Shown here: in pieces, positions 22,453 through 32,239 of the stretch
Position numbering within the stretch: position 1 is the stretch's first letter
Layout: each line of letters begins with the position of its first letter
Assembly: GCA_021800445.1 (NCBI GenBank)
Contig: JAJYYZ010000016.1
Location: 1-39,970 of the forward strand
Direction of reading: 5' to 3'
DNA: 39,970 bases
DNA from: a bacterium
GTDB taxonomy: Bacteria; Thermotogota; Thermotogae; Mesoaciditogales; Mesoaciditogaceae
Made by a program: the position numbers and the translations under genes
Notes under the pieces: model-generated
What the model saw: the letters and a program-made list of their open reading frames with translations, nothing else
The model's database searches: none
Told to the model about the DNA's origin: nothing

Positions 22453-23739
22453 TTATAACTCTTTACTTCCGGAAATTTTCAAGCCGCTGATTTTCAAACT
22501 TTTAGGGCCGAAAAAATTATCTTCCTGCTGTGTTTCTTTTGAAAGTATGATCTCTTCCACATCAGATACATTGCCCGAGATCGATCCACCTGTTACAGGG
22601 ATCAACCTTTCACCATCGCTGTACCAGCCAAGTCTTATTTCTCCTCCAAAATCTCCCGTCATGGGATCTACTCCGAAGTCTGAAAATGAGAGAATTTTGA
22701 GGTACTCACTCTTTTGAAGATCGTCTTCGCCAACTTTACCGGCCTCAACGACAAAATTCGTCATATGACCCGTCGGTTCAATTCCGAGATAATGTGCGTA
22801 TCTGATACCGCCCCATATATTTCCAACGACAGAATTATCGATGATCTTAACTTTTTTCGCGGGAAAACCGTCTTCGTCGTAATCGACGGAATAAGATGAT
22901 CTTTCAAGAAAGGGATCTATCCACATGGTTATTCTGTCACCTTTCGTGTTGTTTTGAAGATCCATGCCGACTTTGGCATTTGAAAGATGCTCGTATATAT
23001 ATCTTGCCGATACTTTGTAAAGATGATATTTGAAAAATTCTTTCACGGATTCTCCGGTTAAAATAACGGGAATATCCTTGATATCGGGAATTTTAACCGC
23101 ACGGGATCTATCTTCTGTCGCTTTCATGGCATTTGCGATTTTGTCTTTTATAATTTCATCGTCGAATTTTGAAAATTGAAAACTCCAATAAAGTTCGACT
23201 TCTTCTTTTTCGACACGAGAAGTCGTTACAAATTCAACGTAAAGGCTGAGAAGGTCATTTGACACATCCACGCCTTTCGAATTGACTATTCTCTCTTGAA
23301 TGTGATTCATAAAAATCTCGGAAGAATTTATCCATGTCTTTTCCAACCTCTCGGCGTACATACAGGAAACCACTTCGTCGATCGAATTCGATAGTGCTGC
23401 CTTTGCAGAAGACTCCTTTCTTTTCTCTGACGGTGTTGCAAGCGGATATGGCGTGTTTTTGACGAATTTGGATGAAAAGATATTTTCCTTTATCAAAGAT
23501 TCAACATCGATTTCACCGGGGTAAATCGTAAATTCAGACGATCCTCTGTACATTTTTCCATTTTCTTCGAAATCGTGATATATCGTGACAAAAAATTTTT
23601 GAGTTTGTTTGGATCTGTTCATATCGAGCGCATCTTTGACGAAAAACAATTCTGATCCATCGACTCTTTTCTCTATTATCTTCCAATCATCGATCTCCTT
23701 TTGAAGTCGCAGATTGTTGATTATTTCGTCTATCATCAT
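22453..23739 (-). CDS. tldE: TldE/PmbA-family protein
   Basis: TldE forms a heterodimeric protease with TldD that cleaves unfolded peptides and processes microcin-type precursors. TldE lacks the metal-binding motif and shapes the chamber. The 428-residue protein fits: no HExxxH, and the C-terminal pattern GDFGGEIRLGWYSDGERLIPVTGGSISGN, the TldE form of the shared fold. It overlaps tldD by 4 bases. The region near residues 270-300 (MWIDPFLERSSYSVDYDEDGFPAKKVKIIDNSVV) is the family's central sheet. Its partner next door makes the assignment firm. Confidence 0.9.
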   Translation of the reverse strand: MMIDEIINNLRLQKEIDDWKIIEKRVDGSELFFVKDALDMNRSKQTQKFFVTIYHDFEENGKMYRGSSEFTIYPGEIDVESLIKENIFSSKFVKNTPYPLATPSEKRKESSAKAALSNSIDEVVSCMYAERLEKTWINSSEIFMNHIQERIVNSKGVDVSNDLLSLYVEFVTTSRVEKEEVELYWSFQFSKFDDEIIKDKIANAMKATEDRSRAVKIPDIKDIPVILTGESVKEFFKYHLYKVSARYIYEHLSNAKVGMDLQNNTKGDRITMWIDPFLERSSYSVDYDEDGFPAKKVKIIDNSVVGNIWGGIRYAHYLGIEPTGHMTNFVVEAGKVGEDDLQKSEYLKILSFSDFGVDPMTGDFGGEIRLGWYSDGERLIPVTGGSISGNVSDVEEIILSKETQQEDNFFGPKSLKISGLKISGSKEL

Positions 23740-25154
23740 CCTAACCTCGCTTTGGCTTTTATGTATGGACCTCCCGAAGAAACCTTGACGAATTCTTTAT
23801 GACCTTTGCCGCAACTTCCGACCCCTGACAATTCAAGATCATCTGAGATCATCGAAATCGAATTGAGCAGATCCGGAACGTATCCCGTCATGAGGATGGG
23901 AGAGAATATCTTGTTTGTTATCTCTCCGTCTTTTATTTCTCTGCCATAAAGAATCCAGCATTGGATTCCCCAATTTTTCGGGTCTTCCATTCCACTTGAG
24001 ACCTTTTCGAGAAAATAACCATGCTTAACAGATGAAATCATATCTTCAAGTTTGTCATTTCCCCGAGCGAAAAAAGTATTTGTCATCCTTGAGTAAGCCT
24101 TTCTTTCGAAAGATTCTCTTTTCCCATTTCCCGTTGGTTTTGTACTAAGCCTTAAAGCAGACATCAAATCCGATATCCCAGTCTTAAGTATGCCGTGATC
24201 TATGACAACCGTGTCCGATCCGAATGTGCCCTCGTCATCAAAAAGATATGAAGAAACTTGTTTGGCGGCAATGGCACCGTCATGCATCGTCACAAGATCG
24301 GATGCGACTTTTTTTCCAAGGTAAGAAACGGCCTTTGCCCTGTTTTTTACAAACATGTCCATCTCCACGCCGTGTCCAAATGCTTCGTGTGCTATGACTC
24401 CGGCGACATCGGGGGCACATATCACGTCGTATTCTCCGGGAGGGATTTTTTCCGAATCAAGCAACATCTCGGCTTCTGCGACGACTTTATCAACACCGTG
24501 GATCATTTCATCAAGTATTTCAACTCCCTTCATGCCGGAAAAACCTTCATACGAGTACTTCGTCTTTTCAGCCCGGGCAATCGCCTGAAGGTAACCTTGC
24601 GACCATATGTAACTTTGGCGAAGCAATTTTTTAGAGGAAACAAACACTTTGTTTACCTGCACCTCTTCGTATGTAGACCAAAAATTCACGATCTTCGTTG
24701 ACAATTCATGAGCACGCGCTTTCATCTTCAAAAGTTTTTCTATTTTTGTGCCGGGATCAACATCTTCAGGAAGAATCTCAACTTCACCTTCAAAACTGCT
24801 TTTAACAGGCTCATCGATCACGCAAGGGCATTTTAAAACTTCACCGTGACTTTTAAACTTTTCAAACGAGTTGATGAGATCATCATTTACAAAGTCAATT
24901 ACGTAAGAAGGATTTTTAATTTCGTTGAAAGAAAATTCTGAATAATTAAGTCCGTTGAACACTCTTAGCACGAATCCTCTTTCGTTCCAACCACTATCGT
25001 TTATGTTTGTCTCGACATCCGTTACCAAATATCTTTTTCCGTGGGTATCACTTCCAAGGATTGAAGCGTAGCCGTAAGTCTTAGAAAGAGCAGCGACGAT
25101 CTCCTCGAGCATCGGCACGTTTGCATTCAAAAAATCTGAGAATTTGACCTGCAT
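23736..25154 (-). CDS. tldD: Metalloprotease TldD
   Basis: This is the catalytic half of TldD/E. The 472-residue protein carries the zinc site HEAFGHGVEMD (HExxxH near residue 253), the preceding PPGEYDVICAPDVAGVIAHEAFGH block, and the C-terminal GVGSCGKGHKEFVKVSSGGPYIKAKARLG, which is the hallmark of the family. Two bases separate it from the hydrolase gene before it. AAGGTATT lies upstream of the ATG. Confidence 0.93.
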   Translation of the reverse strand: MQVKFSDFLNANVPMLEEIVAALSKTYGYASILGSDTHGKRYLVTDVETNINDSGWNERGFVLRVFNGLNYSEFSFNEIKNPSYVIDFVNDDLINSFEKFKSHGEVLKCPCVIDEPVKSSFEGEVEILPEDVDPGTKIEKLLKMKARAHELSTKIVNFWSTYEEVQVNKVFVSSKKLLRQSYIWSQGYLQAIARAEKTKYSYEGFSGMKGVEILDEMIHGVDKVVAEAEMLLDSEKIPPGEYDVICAPDVAGVIAHEAFGHGVEMDMFVKNRAKAVSYLGKKVASDLVTMHDGAIAAKQVSSYLFDDEGTFGSDTVVIDHGILKTGISDLMSALRLSTKPTGNGKRESFERKAYSRMTNTFFARGNDKLEDMISSVKHGYFLEKVSSGMEDPKNWGIQCWILYGREIKDGEITNKIFSPILMTGYVPDLLNSISMISDDLELSGVGSCGKGHKEFVKVSSGGPYIKAKARLG

Positions 25155-25156
25155 TT

Positions 25157-25756
25157 TTAAATACCTTCAACCGATCTTAAAAACGTCGATATTTTGCTTT
25201 TGAGTTCGGTGGCAATTTCTGAATCTCTAAAAAGGTTTTGAGCATGGAGATTCCCGTTGAAAATAAGGGTTTCCGTCTCAAATGGAAGTGATTTTGAAAT
25301 CTCGGTGGCCGTATCAAAAACAAAATCCCCTTTTGAAAAAACGACAAGCGCTTTTTTAGCTTTTCCTCCAAGATCGGAAAAATTATTTGGTAATCCGGCC
25401 GGTGAAAGTAGCACAAGACCGTCAATAGGTTTGCCCATTTCCAAAGCCCTGAGAGTTGCGGCGCCTCCCATACTTGCACCGATGACAGAAACACGTTTGT
25501 GATCTTTCAGCGCGTAATCTATCGCTCCGACAACGTCAAACTCGTACTTAAAATCTTTCGATTGTGAATTACCATAGCCACGAAAATTAAAAGGAATCGC
25601 GGAAAAACCCTGATCTTCAAGAAATTTCGCGAATGCCTCCCAACTTTGCATATCGAAAATCTTACCGTGCGCCAAGATAACCGCATGATCCGATTTACCA
25701 AAAATCTCTGCTTCTATTTTTAATCCGTCGTAACTTAAAAAAGTTATTTTTTCCAT
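25157..25756 (-). CDS. Alpha/beta hydrolase (dienelactone hydrolase/serine hydrolase type)
   Basis: The 199-residue protein is a small single-domain alpha/beta hydrolase. Expected residues are visible: oxyanion region HGKIFDMQSWEAF, FNFRGYGNSQ, nucleophile Ser in GASMGG (near residue 93), Asp in SKGDFVFD and His in NGNLHAQNLF. The substrate is unknown; an esterase or thioesterase role is possible. A strong GGAGG precedes the ATG. It is cotranscribed with tldD. Confidence 0.85.
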   Translation of the reverse strand: MEKITFLSYDGLKIEAEIFGKSDHAVILAHGKIFDMQSWEAFAKFLEDQGFSAIPFNFRGYGNSQSKDFKYEFDVVGAIDYALKDHKRVSVIGASMGGAATLRALEMGKPIDGLVLLSPAGLPNNFSDLGGKAKKALVVFSKGDFVFDTATEISKSLPFETETLIFNGNLHAQNLFRDSEIATELKSKISTFLRSVEGI

Positions 25757-25766
25757 ACATAACCTC

Positions 25767-26189
25767 CTACTTCTTTCTGAAAATTATCGTCGTGATCGCA
25801 ACGGCAACCACCAGACCCGTACCTATTGAAGCGGCAATCAAAAACACGTTAATCATCATCGTTGCACCCTGAGTTGAATTGCCGATCACAAAGGCGTTCA
25901 TGGCCTTGAATGCCATAAAACCTGGTACCAAAACCACTATTCCGCCAACTATCAAAGGTTGAGATGGAATATGTCTTAGACGTGAAAGAATTCTTCCAAC
26001 CAATCCAATTGCCAATGCCGCAAGTAAAGCCGATGCCACCATACCATATCCGAGGGTTAAAGAATAGACAAACCACCCTATAAAGCCTATGCTTCCGCCA
26101 AGTACTGCATCTAAAGGTCTGGCGTTGTAAAGCAGCGTAAAACTTCCGCTTGCAAGACCCGCAATAAGTGATTGAACGATTAAATTCAA
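25767..26189 (-). CDS. Threonine/serine exporter family, C-terminal half (ThrE/YjjB-like)
   Basis: The 140-residue membrane protein has four to five hydrophobic segments and GGSIGFIGWFVYSLTL, PSQPLIVGGIVVLVPGFMAFKAM and the TQGATMMINVFLIAASIGTGLVVA end, as in the DUF3815 half of ThrE-type exporters. In E. coli the equivalent pair YjjP/YjjB exports succinate. It overlaps the N-terminal half by 4 bases. Substrate unknown. Confidence 0.85.
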   Translation of the reverse strand: MNLIVQSLIAGLASGSFTLLYNARPLDAVLGGSIGFIGWFVYSLTLGYGMVASALLAALAIGLVGRILSRLRHIPSQPLIVGGIVVLVPGFMAFKAMNAFVIGNSTQGATMMINVFLIAASIGTGLVVAVAITTIIFRKK

Positions 26190-26950
26190 AATTTCATACC
26201 TCCGACAAAGACGCTGCCTACTGATATTCCAAAAACGAGTGCCACCAACAGTGCGAGTGCTTCACTTTCCTTTATGGTCCCGGATATGACACTTCCCTGA
26301 GATATCTCTGAAAATCCATTGGTTATAAGTAAACCAGGTACAAACAACATTATCGATCCGGATATGATCCCGTTCAAGGCGGATCCTTTGAAAATAGGCA
26401 TCAATATCCATGATCCTATCGCTATAATCACACCTGAACTGAATTGTTGAAAAAACCTGTTGTCAAGTAAACGGATGTAATTCGTTGCCGCGTAAACCAT
26501 GGCCCCAAGCACCATCGATGCAATGGCACTCATCAATCCTCCGACAAGTATGTATTCAAATCCTCCACATGCAAGAGCGGCGGCTATTAACCGAATGAAA
26601 ATTGGATATGAAAAATCGGCGTTGAGAATAAAATTCAAGTGGGAATGCGCACCTGAAAGATTCATCTTTCCATCAACGAATTTTTTTACAAGTGCATCTA
26701 TTTTTATGAATTTGTCAAAATCACTTGAGAGATTGCCGGTTCTTTTCGTCATCGTCATGGCATTTCCATTCGAGTCTTTTATCGTTATGTAGATGACCGT
26801 GTAAATTATCGCGACGTCAACTTCGAAACCTAATTTATTTCCGATTCTGGATATCCATATTTCCGTTCTTGTCGTAGGAGAACCTGTTCTCATAAGAGCG
26901 GCCGCGGTATCAACCATGAAGTCAAGGGTTTTGCCGATATCTTCCGCCAC
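26186..26950 (-). CDS. Threonine/serine exporter family, N-terminal half (ThrE/YjjP-like)
   Basis: This is the DUF1212 half of a ThrE-type exporter: a soluble N-terminal domain (TAAALMRTGSPTTRTEIWISRIGNKLG, IYITIK) then about five membrane segments ending in LLVALVFGISVGSVFVGG. With the neighbouring half it would make one transporter. I place the start at the GTG at 26950: GGGAG lies eight bases upstream, and a TATAAT at 26972-26977 sits inside the longer reading frame that would begin at 26986. The 26986 ATG has no ribosome site. Length is 254 residues. Confidence 0.85.
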   Translation of the reverse strand: MAEDIGKTLDFMVDTAAALMRTGSPTTRTEIWISRIGNKLGFEVDVAIIYTVIYITIKDSNGNAMTMTKRTGNLSSDFDKFIKIDALVKKFVDGKMNLSGAHSHLNFILNADFSYPIFIRLIAAALACGGFEYILVGGLMSAIASMVLGAMVYAATNYIRLLDNRFFQQFSSGVIIAIGSWILMPIFKGSALNGIISGSIMLFVPGLLITNGFSEISQGSVISGTIKESEALALLVALVFGISVGSVFVGGMKF

Positions 26951-26971
26951 AAAATCATCTCCCGTCAAATT

Positions 26972-26977
26972 ATTATA
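26972..26977 (-). promoter_or_regulatory. -10 box of the exporter/tldD operon
   Basis: TATAAT on the minus strand, 21 bases before the GTG start; the -35 is weak (TTCGAA). Supports the shorter start of the exporter gene. Confidence 0.5.
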
Positions 26978-27090
26978 CTCAATCATAGGTGAATTTCGAA
27001 AATGTTAAAGCATACAAGTAACGCGTAACGCGCTGAAAAGACGGACGGAGGCGGAGAGCATGATGCTAAGATGTGGCCGACGCACAAAAA

Positions 27091-27119
27091 GCATATGGCG
27101 AATAGCGCATGGCGTATGG
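27091..27119 (-). repeat. Degenerate ATGGCG tandem, copy 2
   Basis: Plus-strand ATATGGCGAATAGCGCATGG then CGTATGG, related to 22431-22452. The spacer 26987-27175 also holds GTAACGCGTAACGCG (27018-) and two copies of GAAAAGACGGA (near 27034 and 27117). No gene is seen there. Confidence 0.6.
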
Positions 27120-27175
27120 AAAAGACGGATATTCCCTGTCAAGATGGGATGGCAAAAACAAAGACTTTAGAGTAT

Positions 27176-27203
27176 AAAAAGGGGGCACATACATGCCCCT
27201 TTT
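27176..27203 (-). terminator. Rho-independent terminator of the rpoBC operon
   Basis: A hairpin of AAAAGGGGCA with TGCCCCCTTTTT (one bulged base) lies about 20 bases past the rpoC stop codon, with T in the descending arm. Confidence 0.85.
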
Positions 27204-27221
27204 GACTTTACCGATTTTATC

Positions 27222-30200
27222 TTACGCCTGCTGTTCTTTTTTCATCTCTTCTCTCGATATTTTTGCGGCAGGGCGTTCTTCGATTTGAATGTTGTTGTAT
27301 ACTGAAAGTCCTGTACCGGATGGTATAAGTTGACCTATTATGACATTCTCTTTTAACCCTTTGAGAAGGTCAGATCTTCCCTCAACTGCCGCCTCGGCAA
27401 GTATTTGCGGTGTCTGCTGGAATGACGCTGCGCTTAAAAATCCTTCGCTTTCAAGAGAGGCCGTTGTTATTCTAAGTAATTTTTGTTTGTACTGGATCTC
27501 GTTCTTCGTGTTTATTATGTATCTATCACGTTTTTCTCCATCTTTGATTACGACCGCCTTTACACCTGCCTTCACCATATCTGAAACAACCGCGTCAGTC
27601 AGAATTTCTCCGGCTTTGGCAATTTCTTTGCCAATTTCGTCTATGCTAAGGACTGAGTAGGCAAGTTCTTTCCCAACAATCTTTTTTCTGTTTTCATCGA
27701 CTTTTAAATTTTCTTTTCTTATGTCTTCGTTTACCTTTTTGGCCTCTTCCAAAGAAAGCAAAGTGCCAGGCAGTATGTTTGTATCTCCGGCGTCTGTGAC
27801 TTCGACTTTGTTGAACATCTGTTTTATTATGACTTCAAAATGTTTGTCATGGATGTCCACACCCTGTTCAGCGTAAACTCTTTTGACTTCTCGAAGTAAA
27901 TATTGAAAAGAACTTTCGGTGTTTACTTTTTCGAGTAAATCCCTTGGCCTTATCGTTCCGGTTGTCAAAGGAGTGCCACCTACGATTCTCTGCCCTTCCC
28001 TTACGCGTATTTGGGTTTTCTTCGGAACCGTGTAATCATGAAGATTACCTTCATCATCTTCGATGTATATTTTAACGGTTTTGTTTTCTTCCTGACTTAT
28101 CTGTTTGACGTAACCGGATACATGACTGAATATGCCTGAAACATCCTTTAGTTTCTTTCTTGCTTCAAACAATTCTTCAGCCCTTGGAAGACCCTGAGTT
28201 ATGTCTCCTGTTGTCGCTATTCCGCCGGTATGGAAAGTTCTCATGGTAAGTTGGGTGCCGGGTTCTCCTATTGACTGTGCGGCTATTATTCCAACGGCTT
28301 CGCCAACATGGACGATCCTGTGGTTTGAAAGATCCATTCCATAACATTTCTCGCAAACACCATTTGAAAGTTCGCAAGTCATAGGAGATCTTATCTTTAT
28401 GTAAGGCCTTAACGTAATCGTATCGATGTCCTCTTCAAAGAATTTCTTGGCCAATTCTGGCGTAACCCTTTCTTCGTACGTTACAATCTCTTTTTTGCCA
28501 TTTTTGGAAAGTATCGGGGAAACCGTTACTCCGCCAACGCAAGGATAGATATCCGCTTTTATCTTGGACAGACCCAACTTTCTGGCCACGTTTACGACAT
28601 TTCTCAAAGGCTCGCCTTTTTTGAAAATCAATTTGGATGGTACCCCAGAAGACGTGCCTTTATCATCATCGTAAAGATCATCGGCAATTTCGGCATAATC
28701 TTTAAGATCGTTTATCGTGTCGATCCTGACATCTTCTGTTTTGTGAACTTGAACTTCTTCTATTGTACTGACGGTTTTATGCGCATCGTCTTCTTCCATC
28801 ATCGTGTCACGCTCGTAAACAACCGCTTTTGTTTTTGGATTAACGACGTCTTCGGCAAGCACGCGACCAAAGAGAGAATCTTCCAATTTTTCTATCACGA
28901 CATCATCGTCTCTCAAGGTTTTGAGTTCTACACCATTTTTGGTTCCACAATCTGTTTCTTTTATCGTCATCGATTGTGCAACATCGACAAGTCTTCTGGT
29001 AAGATAACCGGAATTGGATGTTCTCAAAGCCGTGTCCGCAGATCCTTTTCTGGCACCGTGTGTGGATATGAAATATTCCATGACATTTAGACCTTCTCTG
29101 AAATTGGAAAGTATCGGAACTTCTATCGTTTTGCCGGATGGATCTGCCATAAGACCCCTCATACCTGCTATTTGTTTTATCTGGTCAATACTTCCCCTTG
29201 CTCCAGATCTGACCATCATGAAAACAGGATTGAATATATCTTTGGACAATTCATCGTATGTAACATCCTGAATTGCTTTGGTTGCATCTTCCCAAATTCT
29301 GACGATCTGCTCGTACCTTTGCTGTTGATTTATCATACCGTTAGAAAAGGCTTCTTCAACTTTATCTATTTTTTGCTGAGACTTATTTATTATCTCTGGC
29401 TTCTTTTCGGATATAAGCACATCCCTGACGGAAATCGTAACACCGGAGATCGTCGCATATTTAAATCCGAAATCTTTTATTCTATCAAGTACATCGGCCG
29501 TTGCGTCTATATCAAAAGTTTTAAAGGCTTTGGAAACGATGTTTTTTATCTCTTTTTTATCGTAAGTTTTTGTGTAATCGACAAGTTCTTCAACTAAACC
29601 GTCGTTAAATATGACCCGACCAACCGTTGTGTCTTTCACAAGTTTTTCACCGCTGGTAAATTGCAACAGCACATCAATCGGCGTATGCAAGGTTATGTAA
29701 CCTGTGTTGTATGCCAACATCGCCTCTTCAGCGGATGAAAAAACAGTTTTCGGTTTTCGAAGTTTATCGTTTTTCATGGTCAAGTAGTACATTCCGAGTA
29801 TGATATCCTTGCCTGGCATCGAAAGTGGCTGACCATGAGCCGGACTGATGGTGTTGTATTTGGAAAGCATCAGGAACTTTGCTTCAGCCTGCGCCGCCGC
29901 GGAAAGTGGTATATGAACTGCCATCTGATCTCCGTCAAAATCGGCATTGAAGGGAGGACAAACAAGCGGATGAAGTTGAATTGCGTCTCCTTCTATCAGT
30001 TTTGGTTCAAACGCCTGAATGCTGACTCTGTGAAGAGTGGGTGCCCTGTTAAGCAAAACGGGATGTCCTTTTATGACATCTTCAAGTACTTCCCATGCTT
30101 CCGGCACTTCTCGCTCTATCATCATGCGTCCCCATTTTCTTGCCGACTTGTCAGGATCGCTTTTGACAAGTTTCTGAAGCACAAATGGTTTGAACAATTC

Positions 30201-32228
30201 CATGGCCATTTTTTTCGGTATACCGCATTGATCTATCCTCAAAGTGGGTCCTACGACTATAACCGCACGACCGGAATAATCGACACGCTTGCCAAGCAGA
30301 TTTCTTCTGAATCTGCCTCTTTTTCCTTTAAGCAGATCGGTCAAAGATTTCAATGGCCTGTTGGATTTATCCATAACTGACTTGCCGCGTTTTCCGTTGG
30401 CGACCAAAGAATCAACCGCTTCCTGAAGCATACGTTTTTCATTTCTTACAATTATATCCGGAGCGCTCAATTCAAGCAGTTTTTTCAGCCTGTTATTTCT
30501 GTTTATGACTCTTCTGTAAAGATCGTTCAAATCTGTTGTGGCAAAACGACCTCCGTCGATCTGGATCATGGGTCTAAGATCCGGCGGAATGACAGGTATC
30601 ACGTCAAGCACCATCCATTCAGGTCTTTGATCGCTTTCGATGAGACTTCTTACCACATGAAGACGCTTGAGAATCTTCATTTTTTTGTTTGAAGCGGATT
30701 CCGGGATATTTTTCAACTCCGCTTCAAGTTTGGTTTCAAGTTCTCCGAGATCTATTTTCTCAAGCAATCTTTTGATCGCAGAGGCTCCAACATCTGCCGT
30801 TATCTTATCTTCATAGATGTTTTTGTAAGCATCGTACTCGTTGTCAAGAATAACATCCCCGATCTTTTTGCCTATTTCACTTGCCACCGCTTCGTCTATG
30901 TCAGTTATCATGACGACCGTTCTATCATTTTCTATCTCAAACTCTTTATCAAACATTCCGGGATAATATTTTTCAAACACTTCGAGTTCTTTAACCGTTA
31001 GATCTTCATCCTCGTAAACGAATCTATCGGCTATGTAATCTCCCGCTTTTATCTCCTGTCCGTCTTCAACGTAAGGTGTGATGCCTTCGAAAAGCGGGTA
31101 TGATCTTTCGACTCTTTGCAATTCTCCTTTTTCCACGATGCTTATCTTGTCACTCGAGTTTGCAACGGTTTTGCCGTCTTCTCTTTGAACGACGGAAAGA
31201 TTTTTCCCGTAAAATATCGTTCCATCCATTGTGGCTCTTATAGCATCTATATGTGTGCCTGTGGTAAGCACTCTTCCTTTTTTAACTTTTTGATTGCTTT
31301 GAACAGTTGCTTTTGATCCATAAGGAAGCGTGTAAGTTACCGGTTGAAATTTGGATGTGGGAAGTGGAAGCACTTTTATGGTCGATGTTATCTCGTCTAT
31401 TTCGAACGTTCCATCGAAAGGGGCTTTGAAAGGCTCAACTTTGAGTTCATTTGCCATGATATCTCCGGCCTTAACCTTATCTCCCTCTTTGACAACCAAT
31501 TCCATCCCACGGTAAATGTTGTATTCAACGCTTTTTGAATCTTCTGATTTTATAGATTGGGAAACGTTAACCCATGTGATGATCCTGCCGGTGTTTGTCT
31601 TTTCGGTCTTTATAGAAACCAATCCGTCTATCTCCGACCTTACCGGACCATGAGGAGCCTTTATTCTCACGGAATTTTCAACGTCAAATTCAAATTTGGT
31701 TTTGTATATGTTGTATTCAGTGATGTAAAGTTTATCCCCGATTTCAAAGTTAGTGCTTTTAGGATTTGTCACCATGTAAGACGCTTCGACAGTTCTTCTC
31801 GATCCAAAATATATTATCTGTTCTATATCTTTTGGAGCTATATCGAGTAAGGTAGATATATAATTGGGAATGTTTTTTAGATACCAAATATGAACCACCG
31901 GCACGGCAAGCGCGATATGTCCCATTCTTCTTCGGCGCGCCGTTTTGGATTCAACAGTGACACCGCATCTTTCGCAAGTTGTGCCTTCATATTTCTTTCC
32001 TTTGTACCTCCCGCAAGCACACTCGTAATCTTTGACAGGTCCGAAGATTTGCTCGCTGAAAAGGCCGTCGGATTCAGGCTTGAAAGTTCTGTAATTTATG
32101 GTTTCCGGTTTCTTCACCTCACCTTTAGACCATTTCAAAATTGTCTCCGGTGAGGCAAGTCCTATTTCCACCCTTCCTATCTTATTTTGAGAAGGGTTCA
32201 AAATTATCTTGGGGTTGTCCTCTGCCAT
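27222..32228 (-). CDS. rpoC: DNA-directed RNA polymerase beta' subunit
   Basis: This forms the catalytic centre with RpoB. The 1668-residue protein has the N-terminal zinc ribbon [20 protein letters not shown] (near residues 50-70), the catalytic [16 protein letters not shown] near residue 770 (three Asp bind Mg2+), the bridge helix/trigger loop region ending with [15 protein letters not shown] (second Zn site) and [16 protein letters not shown]. The stretch from about 150 to 450 is an added domain rich in beta-hammerhead patterns, as in Thermotoga and Thermus, which explains the length. Eleven bases follow rpoB, and AGGAGGGG precedes the ATG. Last gene of the cluster. Confidence 0.98.
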   Translation of the reverse strand: MAEDNPKIILNPSQNKIGRVEIGLASPETILKWSKGEVKKPETINYRTFKPESDGLFSEQIFGPVKDYECACGRYKGKKYEGTTCERCGVTVESKTARRRRMGHIALAVPVVHIWYLKNIPNYISTLLDIAPKDIEQIIYFGSRRTVEASYMVTNPKSTNFEIGDKLYITEYNIYKTKFEFDVENSVRIKAPHGPVRSEIDGLVSIKTEKTNTGRIITWVNVSQSIKSEDSKSVEYNIYRGMELVVKEGDKVKAGDIMANELKVEPFKAPFDGTFEIDEITSTIKVLPLPTSKFQPVTYTLPYGSKATVQSNQKVKKGRVLTTGTHIDAIRATMDGTIFYGKNLSVVQREDGKTVANSSDKISIVEKGELQRVERSYPLFEGITPYVEDGQEIKAGDYIADRFVYEDEDLTVKELEVFEKYYPGMFDKEFEIENDRTVVMITDIDEAVASEIGKKIGDVILDNEYDAYKNIYEDKITADVGASAIKRLLEKIDLGELETKLEAELKNIPESASNKKMKILKRLHVVRSLIESDQRPEWMVLDVIPVIPPDLRPMIQIDGGRFATTDLNDLYRRVINRNNRLKKLLELSAPDIIVRNEKRMLQEAVDSLVANGKRGKSVMDKSNRPLKSLTDLLKGKRGRFRRNLLGKRVDYSGRAVIVVGPTLRIDQCGIPKKMAMELFKPFVLQKLVKSDPDKSARKWGRMMIEREVPEAWEVLEDVIKGHPVLLNRAPTLHRVSIQAFEPKLIEGDAIQLHPLVCPPFNADFDGDQMAVHIPLSAAAQAEAKFLMLSKYNTISPAHGQPLSMPGKDIILGMYYLTMKNDKLRKPKTVFSSAEEAMLAYNTGYITLHTPIDVLLQFTSGEKLVKDTTVGRVIFNDGLVEELVDYTKTYDKKEIKNIVSKAFKTFDIDATADVLDRIKDFGFKYATISGVTISVRDVLISEKKPEIINKSQQKIDKVEEAFSNGMINQQQRYEQIVRIWEDATKAIQDVTYDELSKDIFNPVFMMVRSGARGSIDQIKQIAGMRGLMADPSGKTIEVPILSNFREGLNVMEYFISTHGARKGSADTALRTSNSGYLTRRLVDVAQSMTIKETDCGTKNGVELKTLRDDDVVIEKLEDSLFGRVLAEDVVNPKTKAVVYERDTMMEEDDAHKTVSTIEEVQVHKTEDVRIDTINDLKDYAEIADDLYDDDKGTSSGVPSKLIFKKGEPLRNVVNVARKLGLSKIKADIYPCVGGVTVSPILSKNGKKEIVTYEERVTPELAKKFFEEDIDTITLRPYIKIRSPMTCELSNGVCEKCYGMDLSNHRIVHVGEAVGIIAAQSIGEPGTQLTMRTFHTGGIATTGDITQGLPRAEELFEARKKLKDVSGIFSHVSGYVKQISQEENKTVKIYIEDDEGNLHDYTVPKKTQIRVREGQRIVGGTPLTTGTIRPRDLLEKVNTESSFQYLLREVKRVYAEQGVDIHDKHFEVIIKQMFNKVEVTDAGDTNILPGTLLSLEEAKKVNEDIRKENLKVDENRKKIVGKELAYSVLSIDEIGKEIAKAGEILTDAVVSDMVKAGVKAVVIKDGEKRDRYIINTKNEIQYKQKLLRITTASLESEGFLSAASFQQTPQILAEAAVEGRSDLLKGLKENVIIGQLIPSGTGLSVYNNIQIEERPAAKISREEMKKEQQA

Positions 32229-32239
32229 TTTACCCCTCC

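Noticed and set aside
24258-24701. 147-codon plus-strand open frame inside tldD
   Set aside because: Antisense to a clearly conserved protease gene; no start signals.
25177-25494. 105-codon frame on the same strand as the hydrolase
   Set aside because: It is an out-of-frame shadow of the hydrolase gene, which has the catalytic motifs and ribosome site.
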